From Polymyxa betae (taxonomy: Eukaryota; Endomyxa; Phytomyxea; Plasmodiophorida; Plasmodiophoridae), in NCBI GenBank assembly GCA_003693705.1, contig RBZT01000588.1, forward strand, positions 1-64,000: 64,000 bases of DNA, read 5' to 3'. The notes under the pieces are model-generated. The model did no database searches. It was not told where the DNA came from and saw nothing but the letters and a program-made list of their open reading frames with translations. Made by a program: the position numbers and the translations under genes. Positions 46,431 to 59,879 of this stretch are shown one piece after another; position 1 is the stretch's first letter, and each line of letters starts with the position of its first letter.

Positions 46431-47361
46431 ATGAAAGTTCATGTTCGTTTGATCTCTGGAGGATCTATCGAACTTGATGGCGTAGACCCCAAGGGGACCA
46501 TTGCCGATCTGAAAGCGGACATTGAACGACATCAAGGTGCAGATAAAGCTCCAATTCATCGCCAGCGCCTCATCAGCCGCGGCCGCGAAATCAAAGACGA
46601 TGAAGTTTTATCAGCATGTGGCATTGCGGATGGCGCCGATCTGCATCTTGTAGTTCGGCCAGCAGGCGTGGGACAGCGAGCACGCTCGCCAACCTTCGCG
46701 CAGCACAACGAGGACAACTTTATAGCAGTCAATTTGTCGGCGGCGCAAGTTTGTTACATATTACATCCCTGTGTCCTGCGAAGATAATTGATTGAGCCGT
46801 TTAGGTGTATGGCCCGGTCAGGACTCCAGAACAGGTGGATCAGATTCGCAATGTATTCGATGAAGCTACGCGAATGTGCATGATATCGATTATAGACGGC
46901 ATTGGGCTCTGGATGGTCATATTATTGATTGCACCGATGTGGGTGCCTACATGCCTTCTTGCAGTCACCGGATATTGTGAGATACAAGGCTGTGCATATC
47001 ATACTTCTTACCCATTTCAGATGGCGCCACCAATTATTCTGTTATGTTACTGTCTGGATATGGAGCTTTTTCATCAGCAATATGCATGGCCAGCGCTTAC
47101 ATCTTTCTTGCACAGATAGGAGGACCGTTCTCATATATTGGGGCTTTTGGAGTGCTTTGGAATCTTTACGTGATGCTACAGACTTACAAACTGATACGCG
47201 GCATCGGAAAGCTATCAAACGCTGATCTGGACCTGCTTCGATCTGTAGAGACGACAGCAACTTCGGTTGTCACTAGACCACCGGCGCCAAGACAGTGGAT
47301 TCCTACACTTAGGCGATCAACAGTCCCGGCTGGAACTGCTGCAGCTGCTCCAGCAGCCTAA
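46431..47361 (+). CDS. Ubiquitin-like-domain multi-pass membrane protein (paralog 2)
   Basis: Three exons. The UBL exon (MKVHVRLISGGSIELDGVDP, HRQRLISRGREIKDDEVLSA, CGIADGADLHLVVRP) ends in NEDNFIAVNLSAAQ. The second exon starts VYGPVRTPEQVDQIRNVFDE with hydrophobic helices. The third is entered through a 47-nt intron (about 46977-47023), which gives YYGATNYSVMLLSGYG, more helices and a basic, Ala-rich tail. Domain order matches the minus-strand gene at 44849-45772, including an intron shortly after the UBL-linker Asn-rich segment. Likely an ER or Golgi membrane protein that uses its UBL to contact ubiquitin machinery; this is inferred from architecture. Confidence 0.75.
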
Positions 47362-47682
47362 GTAATTTGAGAAAAATACAACAATATCACTTCTATTTAT
47401 CAGATCCCGGTCTATAGCGGAAGGCGGCAACCACACCTTCGACTTCAAGCATTGAATTGCCTTCTGAGATAATTGTGAGAATGTTACGATACCAGTGAAG
47501 GACTAGTGCTGATAGCCATCTGCCATTCCTATCCGCATAATAGAAAGCATCAGAGAAATGTCATCCATTGAGAATCCAGTACGGATTTTTGTCCCGCCTT
47601 CATAGTTGAAATTCTGCCTCGACCCAATGATCGGGTGAATAGCGGGCTCGCTCTGGCAACGACGGTGTCGCGTTGATCAGTT

Positions 47683-50600
47683 ATGGTCTCCTCCATAGCT
47701 AGCAGCAAGTCGCCGGAGGCTCAGCGGTGGTCGCCAGCGCCGCCGTCCACATTGCTGTTATCTTCGTCATTGCCGAAATCGTCGTCGCCCAAAGTATTGA
47801 CAGATTCTGATGATATCTGTGCTCAAGTTATAGTGCTGTCACGAACCCGATCTGCTTCTGATGGCCCCTTACGAGCAAAGTTGCATCTGGCCTTAGTCGG
47901 TGCTGTTGTTCACATCAATGGTTCGTAACAAATGTGTACGACCTGATTAGTCGCTCATGAAATGTAGATGATTTTGGTGAGTTCAAGATAATAGGACTGA
48001 AGGCAGACGATGGCTCCGCTCTAGACCAATGTCGGATTAATGCCCGTACTCAACTTTTCATCGCCTATATTAAATATAACGTTGTCATCGCCATTGACAT
48101 GTAATTTTCCTTGTTTTTGCCGTTATTGCAATTACTGAGGGAGTCTAGATCATCTTCTATGGCGACAGCATCGAATCGTTCCGTTCTATTCGAGGACGGT
48201 ATCGCCAGTGTCTGCCGAATATTGGAGATTTTGTACAGTCTTCGAGCGGGATTCCGCAGCTCACTAGCCATCTCGGAGCCATCAATTCTTGTGTCTATTG
48301 TTGCTTGCGATCATGCAAATGTCGTTCAGGCCATTGTACACAATGCCGATTTAGAATCAATAGAATTGTCTGTACTTGTTGACTTATTCAAGTCACGATT
48401 CTTTGTACTGGAAAGCCAGCTGTCATCCTCGGTGACAAATGAAAGCTCTACGATAAATGATGCTGCTTTTATGATTGCTTGTACATTGCTCACTCACGAT
48501 CGAATGCCCCTTGGACGGTGTCCGCTAACCTTTCTGGTAACAGATGGGGTATTATCTGCACCAGATATTGGCACCTTCGACAGCGTTTTTGCTTCCATTG
48601 CAGCAAAAGATATCACCATTCATACGGTTATGATCGATACACCAACATCTTATTTTGGGTTCGTGCCTGATTCTGGTCGGTGCGGCTGATGCTACTTTCA
48701 TGAAATTCACTTTTGCTGCTGTTACAGACTTTCTTCACATGACTGCTCAATACTCTGGTGGAATGTCGCTTTCAAGTGATGAAGTTTTTCTCGATACCGA
48801 GGATTGTAGAGAGCGTCACTTCTTTTTTCTTCTACTGCCTTCTGCCATCACCCGAGCCATTTCACCTAATTCGGCCCCATCTTCTAGGTTTTGTTTGAAG
48901 GTTAAAGAATATCTAGTTGATGTTGGTGTTGGAGCATTAGTTGCTTGTCGCATCAAAGAGGGCTTCAAGAATGGCCGTTTAGTTCATCTTGAACCATCTG
49001 GTTTCGCTATATCGTATGATGTTGGTCTTTAAGATGTCGTTTTACCAACTCTTGGATTTTATTAGGTTGCTGTTGGTGTGGAAGCCAATTATTACAGTGG
49101 AGTACACTGTAGAGATGAGGGGTCAGGAGAATCTTCGCGTTTCCTTGAAAGTCATAGCGTAATTTCATTTTGATCTTTGTATCCTTAAGTTTAACGTTGG
49201 TTTTGGCACAGCCCCGATGAGTTCTTACGAAAACTTCAAATAATGCAGAAGTCGAAAAAACATCGTGGTCCTCCAGTAACAATCAATACCGGTGAGTAAG
49301 GCTTTGCAAGGACATTCGCTTTATCAACATTGTTGCAGGATCCACTTTGGCCTCTCATCCGTTGTTGCTACTTGAGAGGTTGTCCATGATTGTTAAGACA
49401 GACCAATTGCTAGTCCTGCTTCACTGCATTCGGCCATCTGATGTCATGTCCCAAACAGCGTAACCATCGACGAAACATCGGTCGCTTGACCTCTGACAGT
49501 GATTAGTCAACCGGATGACCACCAACATGTTCCTATTGAACGACATCAAGGATCATCCTGTCTGGCGAAGTTGATATCCTTGCCGCCAAACATGTGGAAG
49601 CGCTGGATGACTGCTTTTAGCCTGGATATCGTTTGCCAGCATTCCCATCCTTATGATCAACTGGTATTTCTCTTCAACTTTCTGATATATCCAAAGCGAT
49701 TGATGTTCCTTCAGGGTGCCGGTTCGGAGTCGCTTTTTGAAATGATATTACACAAATGGTGCTCTTCTGTCCATGGGAAAGTCTTCATCAAACAACTTGC
49801 TGACAATAACGATTCCATTGCTGACCTTCGGTACTTCACCATCTCATTCTTATGTTTAGAATTTATCCAAAGACCTTTTTGTAGTCTGCGATCCTCATAC
49901 TGGAGAGGCGGCCATCGGCGTCCTTTGCCGTTATGTTTTGCTCGACTTTTTTGGATTACCAGTGGTTTAGCCTATCTCTTTATCGGCTTTACCACTGTTG
50001 ATACTTTTCAGATTGAATCTGAACTTCAACTTTTAAAGGTTCAGTTACTACATTCTGCTTTGCTTTTGAATCTAAAATTGATTAGGATTTGCTTCAAAAT
50101 TGTGCATCAATGGATCGGTCCCAAGAACCTTGTGTCGTTTTCCCTTTTCTTCCTCTGAGCCCTGTTCTACTTCGACTCGACCCTTCAGACGCATTCTTTC
50201 GCCCAGTGAATCTTTGCCACATTCTTAAATATTTTAACCATTCAACCAATTATAGGATATAGCTCTTGATGATGCTCGCGCGAGCCAAATTGCGTTTACA
50301 GCATCGCCCCTGATGTCTCCAACATCACTGTCACGTTCCGTTAGCACTCCTGATCTACAGGCATTGTCACACATGCGGATGTTGAATTCGGCTCAAAAAT
50401 CTTCGCCGACAATGCGAACTGATATTACCCGCGATGCAGTTGAAATATCGTTGCCAAAAACTGTGCTTCGATTCTTTATGCGTAGCTGTCAACGTACTTA
50501 TCGTATACAAAATCATCGGTAAGTCAGATGCTTGTCAGATTGGCTGTTTTTCTCAGTTTCGTTAGCACTTTAACTGCATTCTTCAAACGCCTAAACCATA

Positions 50601-53600
50601 CAAGGATTTCAGATGGATTTCGACAAATTTGCTCTGACGAGTTCTCCTGTTCGTACTTCACAGACATTGAGATAATTGCGGATCGTCGTGCCAATCTTCA
50701 ATTCGCTTTGTGCAAACTCTCAGAAACTGATGTATGTACATTCTGTGCCGAATGTCATTGCAAATTTAATATTAGGTGCAATTTTCATAGATTTTCGTGG
50801 AAATATGGCTCGATCCTGATGAACCCTGTTCTGTTCGCTTGCGTTCTGATTCTAATTCGGTCGCCGCGAACTCGGGTGATTATTTTGATAACATTGTGGA
50901 TTGGCTCGATACCTATGATTGCCATTGCTTGCAAGCCTTACAAGCTTTCCACGCTATTGTCGACTCTGGTATGAGCTCAGGAATTCAAGCTTTCTGTGTC
51001 AAAGATGGCAACTCTATATTTCAGTATAAGAGCCAAGCTAGGTAATGCATCTGCAAATACCACTTTATACTGACAATTTACAGACTGTCCTGCTCTCCAA
51101 TGAGTCGCTTTTCAGTGAGGGAACTTCAGTTTGATATCGTTCCTTTGCTACATTGTGCCAGACCCTGCATAGTTCCTCTCCACTTTCCAACAGGCAACGG
51201 ATATTGTTGTTCACTCACAGAAACTAAATTCAAGCATAGGAATGCCTGCTAACCAAGCCTCCATTCTCTCATCATTGGAGCATATCCATGGCTTGATTCC
51301 GGTTCTTCCTGAAATATGTTATGCGCAGATCATAAGCCATTCTTTCATTACTTTAGTCGTCCTTTCACCCGAAGCTGGTATACCTCACTTAGCACTACTT
51401 TATTTTCTAAACAATTCCTATAGGGTCTCAAGCTGCCAAACAAGCCCCCGCTTTACTTCGAGCATGTATCGACTCGATTACGGGCTGTAGCAGCGATCTC
51501 AGTCAAAACACTGCGACTGTCGTCATTTTCGAAGTTAATATCACTGACATTGCTCAATATCGCTTACCGATCAAATCGCCTTTAACGGATCTTGATCGCA
51601 AGTTTACTCCTGTATTTACTCCTAAACCAAATTGCATTGAAAAACGCTCTTGTTCCCATTCGTCTGAGCTTGTAATGTTTTCTTTATCGGTTTTCATGTT
51701 TCTTAAATGCATACAGAACAACCTTCGTCAAACAATCGAACAAGCGCATGCCACCAATTTCGTCCGCACGATTTACGATAATGCGATAAAGGGCGAAAAT
51801 GTTTCGGAATACGATTTACGAACAGTAATAATAATTGGCTGCAGTCCGGCAGTGAATCTTGACGCTATGTCCTTTAGGCATTACAATCATGTGCTCAGTT
51901 TCGTGACACTATTGACTTGACAGAGTTCGCTGGTGTTGATGACACCTCTGTTTTCCAGCATGATCTACAGTGGATTTTGCATGAATTATTCCGCCCGGCT
52001 GCAGCTGGATCGCCGTACTTTGCTCTAATGAATGGTGCGATTAGTTTTGCTCCCTAAAAGGAATCAAAAACGTGATGTCTACAGGACCGTTACTGGAAGA
52101 TGCTGCAATGAGCGATGATAACATTGATGAGGACACTTCCGTTGACAGCAATAATCTGCTACCAACTCCTCAAAATTCTCCTGTACGTTGGAACGTGCTT
52201 CGAGTCAAATCCTCTATTTATTCTAGCTTTGCAGGTAACAGATATCACGAATTTACCCTTCTTCTGCTTGTTTGAAATAGTAACCAAGCAGTACACCGGC
52301 AATTTCGATACTGTTTCTTCTGTGATACTACCCGTCAATCTGACTTCGGCATTCCTTTCCAACTCGTCTCAAATTTCACTACGCCTTACTGCATTCATGC
52401 TTCCATCCAAGCAAATTTCTGACATGCCGTAAATTTTGATTAACTTCAGGTCCATTTCTGATTCTTTCGTTAGAGCCCATATCTCTAATGAATCCAAGAG
52501 TCGAATTCGTAAATCGATATCGCTTTCGTCGTTCCCACGTTCGCCAACATTGCGTTCTGCAATGTCGCGTTGTAATGCTCCAATCCCAGAAATATACCGC
52601 TTTTCTGCTCTGCCAGATCCGTTAAGGAAATGCATGGCTCGAGTACGAGACGTATTTTGTAATTTTTGAATATTTCTAAATTGCCTTTTCTAGGTCTCAA
52701 AACTGATTCGAAGCGCGTTTTGCAAACAAATGCTGCGCTGTCTCTATACGCAGCTGCCCCGGCCGCTATCAGAAAAAGAAGCAACCACTGTCATCAGATA
52801 TTTGGATTACCTGCGACCGCCTCTGAAGCACCAAGCGATAGTCGAACTTGATTTTATTCAATGTGCAGGTGTGACGCGATCTCCGCGGGCAATGCTCCTG
52901 AAATTGCTTCAAGAATCTCTTACATTGCAGGCTGTTTCTGATTCTTGCTTCTTGATAGCTGTCGATTCCTTCGCGTTTCTCTCTGTCTCCAACAACAATA
53001 TCAACATCGTTGTTGACGGCGATGCAGATGTGCTCTTGTCTCTCGAGAAGGTTACTCAGAACTGCTTGCATCGCGTCAGCCAGCTAATGCTGTTGGAATC
53101 GCTGCACGTTACGCGCATTGCATCGGATTTGCTGATATCAGACGGCGATGCTAAGTTTGCCTGTCCCCGATTATTTACCGAAGAGCTGAAACTACACCCT
53201 CGTCTAAACCCGTCGGCGGCGTTACAAGCTCTTAACGACACGACACTACATCCGTTTGTTCTAGGCAATCGCCATTTCGTTTATGTCTACCAGCAAAGCA
53301 ATGGAGCGATTTATTACATGCGCCTTGTTCTGAACAATGCTGCGTTGTTTCTGGAGTTCTATGGGGTTGAACAACCGGATGCTGATACCTGCACTCATCT
53401 CTCAAACCTGCTTCGAACCAGTGTCTCTGCACTGGCGTTAGCCCAGATTGCAGCATTGCTGTCGCGAAATCAGCATTTCCCCTGGACTCAGTCCGACTTG
53501 CTGCTAATTCGGCCAGAAGGCTCGGCACCAAAAGCGGCCTTTCGATTCGAGCTGCCGTTTGCCGTTTGCCGGAAGACCTTCAATTTCTTATTACGCATGG

Positions 53601-56600
53601 CGCAGACGTTCGCTTCGTCATCATTATTGAGTGCGTTACGCTGTGCAGACCCCATCCTGCATTCGGAACGTTTACATTGGTCATGGAGCGATTTCAGTTT
53701 CGTTTATAATTACGGTATTGAAGTTCGTTGCTGGATTCATGATTCTCAAGCGATTTTTACAGATGCCCAGTTTTCCAGCTCCAAACTGGTCGATAACGGC
53801 ATTGCTCTCGTATTTGGTTCTCTAATATCGACCAACGGCGATTCTTTTCGATTGCATCGCTGCTGTATTGATGATTCTGATGATTCAGATCTTGAATGTG
53901 ATGCTATGAGTGCTTTCTCAAAGCCGATTCACATTGCTGTTGTTCCAGGTACCTCATAACGGTTTATCATTATGAGTTTGTAACGTTGCAGGCGGAATCT
54001 CGCGCATGCAGTATGTTGCAGAAGCACATCAACCACCAGAAGAAGAGTCATCGCTTTCTATTGCCTTTGAAATTTGGGCTTTGGGTTCGGTTGATATTCA
54101 TCAATTAATATCCGATATATCTCGCTTATTTTCACATGTAATGCTGTGTCTTCTAATCTTGGATTTGCATCTAAAAAAAAAAACTTATTTTTTCAGACTG
54201 CTCACGACTTCCTACTGGAATCGCTTTGGAAATCGTCCAGTTCAGTCAACATTCAGAAATTCGAGGTTTTGAAGAATTTAGCGCAAGCGACGCATTCTGA
54301 TCAGAATCCAGCATTACATCTGACCGACGTATCCTTTCGCTTGTATTCTTCATCATGATCCATATTGCTGAACATTCCTGATCTTGTCGTTTTAGGGCAT
54401 CATGGTCGCTAGCTGTGATTGTCGCAGATCTTCAGGCCATGACCACATCTATTCACGAAAACGTTCAGGTTTCAGTTTTCATATGCGATAGCGGTTGCTG
54501 GCATCTTGCTGACTGGCATCGCAATGAAAAGTGATATATCGTGTGTCCACCGTGTCTTTTAAGGTCTAAAGTTGCCTCAGTTTTCGAATCAGTCAGGCAC
54601 GTCTGTTTGCCGACGTTGCCAAGTTACCATCTTTGCAATACCACCCGCATGTGTTTGCCTCAGATGTTCCTTTTACGAATCCGCATGTCAGCAAAAACTC
54701 GGTTCTCGTCGAACGTGTCGCCTTTGTTCTTGTGGACATATCGCGAACACATATGCAGATTATTGCCTATAATCTTCGTACAAGCCTGGCACTGCAGCTT
54801 GGTAATGTCGAAGGCATCCGCTCTCTATTTTTCTCATGCTTTCCGTTTGTAGTGAAGCAATCTCTGAAACTGGCGTCATGGTGCCGATTCCGTCTTCATC
54901 TGCTGGATCATATTCTCCATCAGAAACTTGGTTTATTTAAGCATCTCTCAAGTACGTCTCCACCCCCGATTACATCTACTAATGAGGTTGCTGTCAATCC
55001 TGCGAAATTCACTGTGGAGAATATTGAGGTGCTTATTGGAAATAAGGTAGATCGCCACTTTCAAAGCCTCCTCATGCATGTTTAAGCTGTAGGCATTTAC
55101 TTCGAATGTTGATTATCTTTAGGCTCCGCCTCGTCATGCTATCCAGGAATCGTTACAGATTGTACCGGATCAAAGGTGTGCTATCATTCAAGTCCGTTTT
55201 TAATTCGCTTTAAATCGGGCCCAGGCATAGTGCCAGCTCTTTAGCTGATCGAAGGCGAACGCTAAATCGGTTCGAGGTGATACCGCCCATCTAACAATTT
55301 ATTCAACTCACTGACTGAGGTTGATTCTAGACAGTACGTCGTCGATTCCATTCGGTACGAACTGCAACCACAGTCCTCTCTCCAGGCTCAACGACACCTT
55401 CTGCATTTCCTTTTGCAACGTTATTGCGAGGTCAGAGCCCGCCTGATGAATATATTGGATACAGCAAGCGGTATAAAGCAGCTTCGTGCAACGTCTATCC
55501 ATTTATCTGCATTGCAGCGAGATGATTGTGGATCCGCTTTGCAGACACGGTCGATCCTATTTGTTAATCCGCAAGCGCATCCGCGATGAGAAAGAAGCGG
55601 AGCTGCAAAAGAAGTTTTGTTTGGAAATTTGCGAATCAGGAGTTGCTGCTTCTGCTCCCATCTCTTCGCAACTTCAATGGATCGACCTGATCTGCACTCA
55701 TTCGATACCTCTGTCACGCCCTCCATATTATTCGCACCCGTCGTTCCTTTTCTGTTGCGGTTCCAATGCAGATTTTATCGTCGCCGCTGTAGACATTTAC
55801 GTTGGCGAATTCGCATTGCATCTTTCCCAATTTGACTGCCATCCCTTCATCATCGTTAAACAAGATTGCGGTGAATATTTTTTGAAGCTGTACGCCAGTT
55901 GCTAAGTCAAACTCAGATGGCGGCGTTCTACATCGGTGTTTGTTTCGGAAGGTGTTTGACTCGGGTCTTATCTTCTTTATTCATGTAACAGACAGATATG
56001 TCTTTCCCGACTCTATCGATTTATTGCTGCAATAGTTCTCTGTTCGTCCGTCAAAAATCAGCTGCGATGGTTACCTGTACGAATCGATCAATGGCGCCGC
56101 CTCTGTTGATCAGATCAATGCTGCCTCCGTGTTCTTCAACCAAAATATTGACGCTACTACGTTCACATTGCGCTTTCATGTTTCGTATCTATTCGCTTTG
56201 CTCAACCAGGATCGCCCCCAATCAACCTCTTCTCAGTCTTCGCTGGGTATCGCCAATTCATTTGCAGTTGTTTGATCCTGGATCTGGTTTTTATTTGTAA
56301 TGTTCAGAGAATATCGAGTTACGATCAACGTTTGCCTTCTTGAGCGAATCTCCGGCTTCCGGTCTCTGCTGTGAATCTTTGCCTTCTCATGATGCAGATT
56401 CCTTTAACTACTTGTTGAGCAATGCCAACCGTTTCGGCTATTGGACTTCTTCAAGCTATGTGTTTAGCAAGGAATTCATCGCGTTTTCTTTCGAGGAAGT
56501 ATTCGTTTTAGAGGCGCTACGCGACTCCACTTTGACGACTCTGGAGGCTTTCGCTACTGATTGCATCAGCGAACTATCCCGACAGCGTCTTTGGAAAACG

Positions 56601-57082
56601 TTGAAGTTGAGATCGTCAGATTCCACCATATCTGTTACAGAAGACGATCTGTCTTTGTTAGGTGCAATCGAACTTGATAATGCTGATCCAGCTCTGAGTC
56701 GCTTGTTTCAATGGTATCATCATTACATTCCCAAAATGATTTCTCTTTGATCCTTCTTCTAGTTTGGGCAAAACGGACTCAGTTTCGCTCCTTGAGCATA
56801 TCAGGCAAACATTCCCAAATATTTGTTCAGATTTGGTAAGCTCTAATGCTATATGGTGTACACGTGTATCTCAAATCCAATGCTTAGACATTCTGCATCG
56901 ACTCTAAGATGGGCTTATTTATCGGAAGAGGTGATGTCGGCGTGATCGTCGCTCCACAAAGGGTGGTGCCGCTTATCAGCTGCTCAGTCGGTAATAATGT
57001 TGCTCATGAGCGCAAAGCTCTGTACGCTGACGTCGTTAATGCTGCCTGTATGTTTCTATGGAGGAGAGTAATCTTAGAATAA
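47683..57082 (+). CDS. SZT2: SZT2, scaffold subunit of the KICSTOR complex (mTORC1/GATOR1 regulator)
   Basis: A giant gene of many short and medium exons, expected to give well over 2000 residues. Diagnostic blocks: an N-terminal vWA-like region (FIAYIKYNVVIAIDM near 48060-48103; LTFLVTDGVLSAPDIG near 48530). FGFVPDSG then joins DATFMKFTFAAVTDF (near 48690-48740). The long exon 52730-53959 covers the middle of the protein. SWCRFRLHLLDHILHQKLGL lies near 54870-54935, matching the SHLIFCLLSQKLGLF block of SZT2. The C-terminal exons end YADVVNAACMFLWRRVILE with stop 57080-57082. SZT2 holds KICSTOR together on lysosomes and recruits GATOR1 to restrain mTORC1 when amino acids are low. The 5' end is uncertain: 47683 is the first ATG of a Ser/Pro-rich frame, but an earlier short exon (ATG near 47559) is possible. 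Many exon borders are unresolved. Confidence 0.82.
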
Positions 57083-57156
57083 TCTGTGTTTCATGCTTTT
57101 CGATTTATTGGACGTTAATAATGTATATCAAAGTTGGCACATTCGGAAATCTGTCT

Positions 57157-58116
57157 TCACTGGAAAGCGGCTAGCAGCTTATTTCGAGGTTTCTGGCGAT
57201 ACCTCAATCCGCCTATGATAGCACTCGCTGCACTCAGGGCAAACCTAACCAGAATTTGAGGGACCGTCCTGTTTACCGACGTCATCGAACCAAGTGAAAG
57301 CATATGAGGCATGCGTTTCCGGGGAGACTGGAAATCGCAAGAAGTCGTCCACAGTGCGGCGTCGCAAGACTGGTGATGACGCCCGTACTGCCCCATCGTC
57401 AAGCAGATCTACGATGAAATTCGTAGGCGGCTGGCTCGGGTCTGTTCGCATTGCCATGTGTTCAGCGTCAATTCGCACGAAAATATTCGAGTCCAACCGC
57501 CTGCATGAAGGTTATGAGAAGCGTGTGTACTGAGAGAGCTTGAAACTGACGGCGTCACATCTGCAGAGGTGTATTCGCTTGGCCGGACGATCGCGGCGCT
57601 TCCTGCCACCTGATCGACCTGGGCCGAATCCAGAGCGGCTTGCGCTTGACTACGCCGGCACCAGCCGCGATTCACCAGCAACGTTCGGCCTTCCGGCAGC
57701 GTAAACGGCGCTAGATGAGCCAGCATGACCAGCCGGATAATGAAGATCGAGATGGCCTTACTGATGACGTAGTATCCGAGACCGCCGGCTGATAGCCCGG
57801 TTCCTTTCCCACGGCCGGTGATAGAGATAGGCCCAGCTCGGGGACCAACCAGGAACTGTTCGGCGCCGCTATATCGGACTCCATCAGCGATCTGGGTTCG
57901 TGAGAACATGGGAGGTGTCGAATCCAGGCCACTGGCTGGTTCGCTGTTGGTGCTGGAGAGCTCCGCGCGACGAGCGGCGATCTGAGTGATCTTATCCTGG
58001 CGTCGTTGTAGCTGCCAGATCCCCAATGAAGCAGTAACAGCACTGACGGCAGCGAACACGCCCACGCCTATCCGGTCGGCGATCGTCATGATGATGCGAA
58101 GGTTACGCCGTTGCAA
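57157..58116 (-). CDS. SURF1: SURF1-family cytochrome c oxidase assembly factor
   Basis: The N-terminal membrane helix is followed by ASLGIWQLQRRQDKITQI, the family hallmark (GxWQxxR). In the middle is GRTLLVNRGWCRRSQAQA, and at the end a second membrane helix THASYAFTW joined by an intron of about 45 nt to FALSAASAIIGGLRY. The soluble domain between helices contains AEHMAMRTDPSQPPTNFIVD. SURF1 sits in the mitochondrial inner membrane and helps insert heme a into COX1. An ATG at 58089 (MTIADRIGVGVF) is an alternative start. The intron near 57505-57540 is unclear because it would be unusually short. Confidence 0.85.
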
Positions 58117-59381
58117 GCTATCCGGATCTCGCCTTCTTAGTTTGGAACCAAATTCTATCGGATAAGCATGACTTCTGTTTTAAGCTACAAAAATACTCGT
58201 TTTGTGTGATATTTACTTACATGAAACCATGCCTTTGACTCAAGCAAATGTTGTGGTATTGTACACAACCGAGGCTGTTCATGTTCATCTGGTTTCTCAA
58301 TGTTAGAATTTTTTGATAGTAATAACTTGATTGAATTTATCTAGTCTGTATTGCTATAGGCGAAGCTCATTCTACCGGTTTCTCAACCTTTTCGCCTTAG
58401 ATAGTTGTCTATCATTTCCCCAAACAATTTGGGTTTAAACCGATCAAATGACAACAGGCTCAAAAATCGGTGTCACTTTGAATCTAATGGAGTGTACTGT
58501 CGTCGTAATCGCTTCTGTACTCATTGTCTAATCCGGCTGATGCGTGTGATGCATTAGGACGGCGATTCAGTTAATCTGATTCGGAAACAGGCCGAATCCC
58601 GGAACCTTTAACGACGATTGTTGCATTAGACCTGGTAGTCTCCATGAAAGGATGTCATCGGAAAACGAAGGTTTCACAAGCTGCAAGTAAATTGGCTTCT
58701 TCTTCATTGTCGGAATCTACCTCTAAATCTGTTTCAAATTTGTTATTCCCCGCGGACGAGTTCTGATTGCATCTTAAGTTCATTTTGAACATTTCACTGC
58801 AAATGGTTCTTTCTTTTATAAAGGATTGCTACACACACGTTGTTCGTTAGAAACCGGTTAGTTTCACAGCTATAATGTGAAAGTTTATTCGACTACAAAC
58901 GGCCCTCCTTCAGTAGCGTCATAGACAAGAGCCGTTTCATTCTTTAGAGCGGGAGGGCAAACGTGAGGTTGCGATTCAATCCTTGATCAATTATAAAACG
59001 ACACCAATGGCTGTAGGGCGACCATTCGGCCGCTTGTAGGTCGCTCGCCAGCTGCTACATCTGTACTACAGCTGTCCACTTCTGTACGTGGGCGAGTAAA
59101 CATATTTGTATTGGTCAATCTGAACTGAAGGATGTTCGAGCGTTCATCAAGTTACAAGGCGCTACGGTAGGTAAGGAAGGTAACGTTAAATACTGTAGCA
59201 ATTACGGAATATTTAAACGTTACAGGGGTTTCCCTCGCTCTCAGAACGCTCTTAGTCAAATATTGGTCAATTGGAGGAGGTTAGCTTTGGCCTTCGTACT
59301 GTTTTAATATCATACTGTACTCTATCAACAAGAACAAAACTGGGATATCGAACAACATACAGCATGGCATCGTTTTATGGG
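58117..59381. other. Intergenic region, SURF1 to small membrane-anchored protein
   Basis: About 1.27 kb with only short frames on either strand. No repeat copy or RNA gene recognised. Confidence 0.5.
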
Positions 59382-59879
59382 TTACGACTGTAGGGACGAC
59401 TGTAGGGCAGTTTCTGAATGTTCTGATTTTCTTAATTCATCGTTAAGAATATCGGCAACGATGGCGACGCCCCACTGATCACAGATCTTGTGGCTCAGCA
59501 CGAAGAACATCCCATAGAACGGCGTTTCACATGATCGGCTCAATATGACGCCCCCATCTTTCAGAATAACTTGATCAATATCGACGTCTTTCGGGGTCCT
59601 AATCAGACCTTGTCTGCGTTGAATATCTCGAAACCACTCCACAAATAATCGCAGCATTAACCGAAGGTTGCGTTCTGCGATCAAAGTTGGAACTTCGTCG
59701 TCACTTTCCGGCGGTTTTATAGTATCGAAACGATCGACCCAAACCATCATATCGTTTGCCAGTTTACGACGGAATGAGTCTCGGGTTTGGGCGATACGCC
59801 AGCGGATAACGCCGACAAGAATCAGATTTGTTGTCACAACAAGCAGCAGTAATATTACAGCCTTGTGGATTGCTCTCAT
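59382..59879 (-). CDS. Small membrane-anchored protein, unknown function
   Basis: A single exon of 165 residues. Residues about 7-26 form one hydrophobic helix (AVILLLLVVTTNLILVGVI), so it could be a signal anchor. The rest is soluble and charged, with no motif I recognise. Length, clear ATG and absence of internal stops favour a real gene. Confidence 0.5.
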   Translation of the reverse strand: MRAIHKAVILLLLVVTTNLILVGVIRWRIAQTRDSFRRKLANDMMVWVDRFDTIKPPESDDEVPTLIAERNLRLMLRLFVEWFRDIQRRQGLIRTPKDVDIDQVILKDGGVILSRSCETPFYGMFFVLSHKICDQWGVAIVADILNDELRKSEHSETALQSSLQS

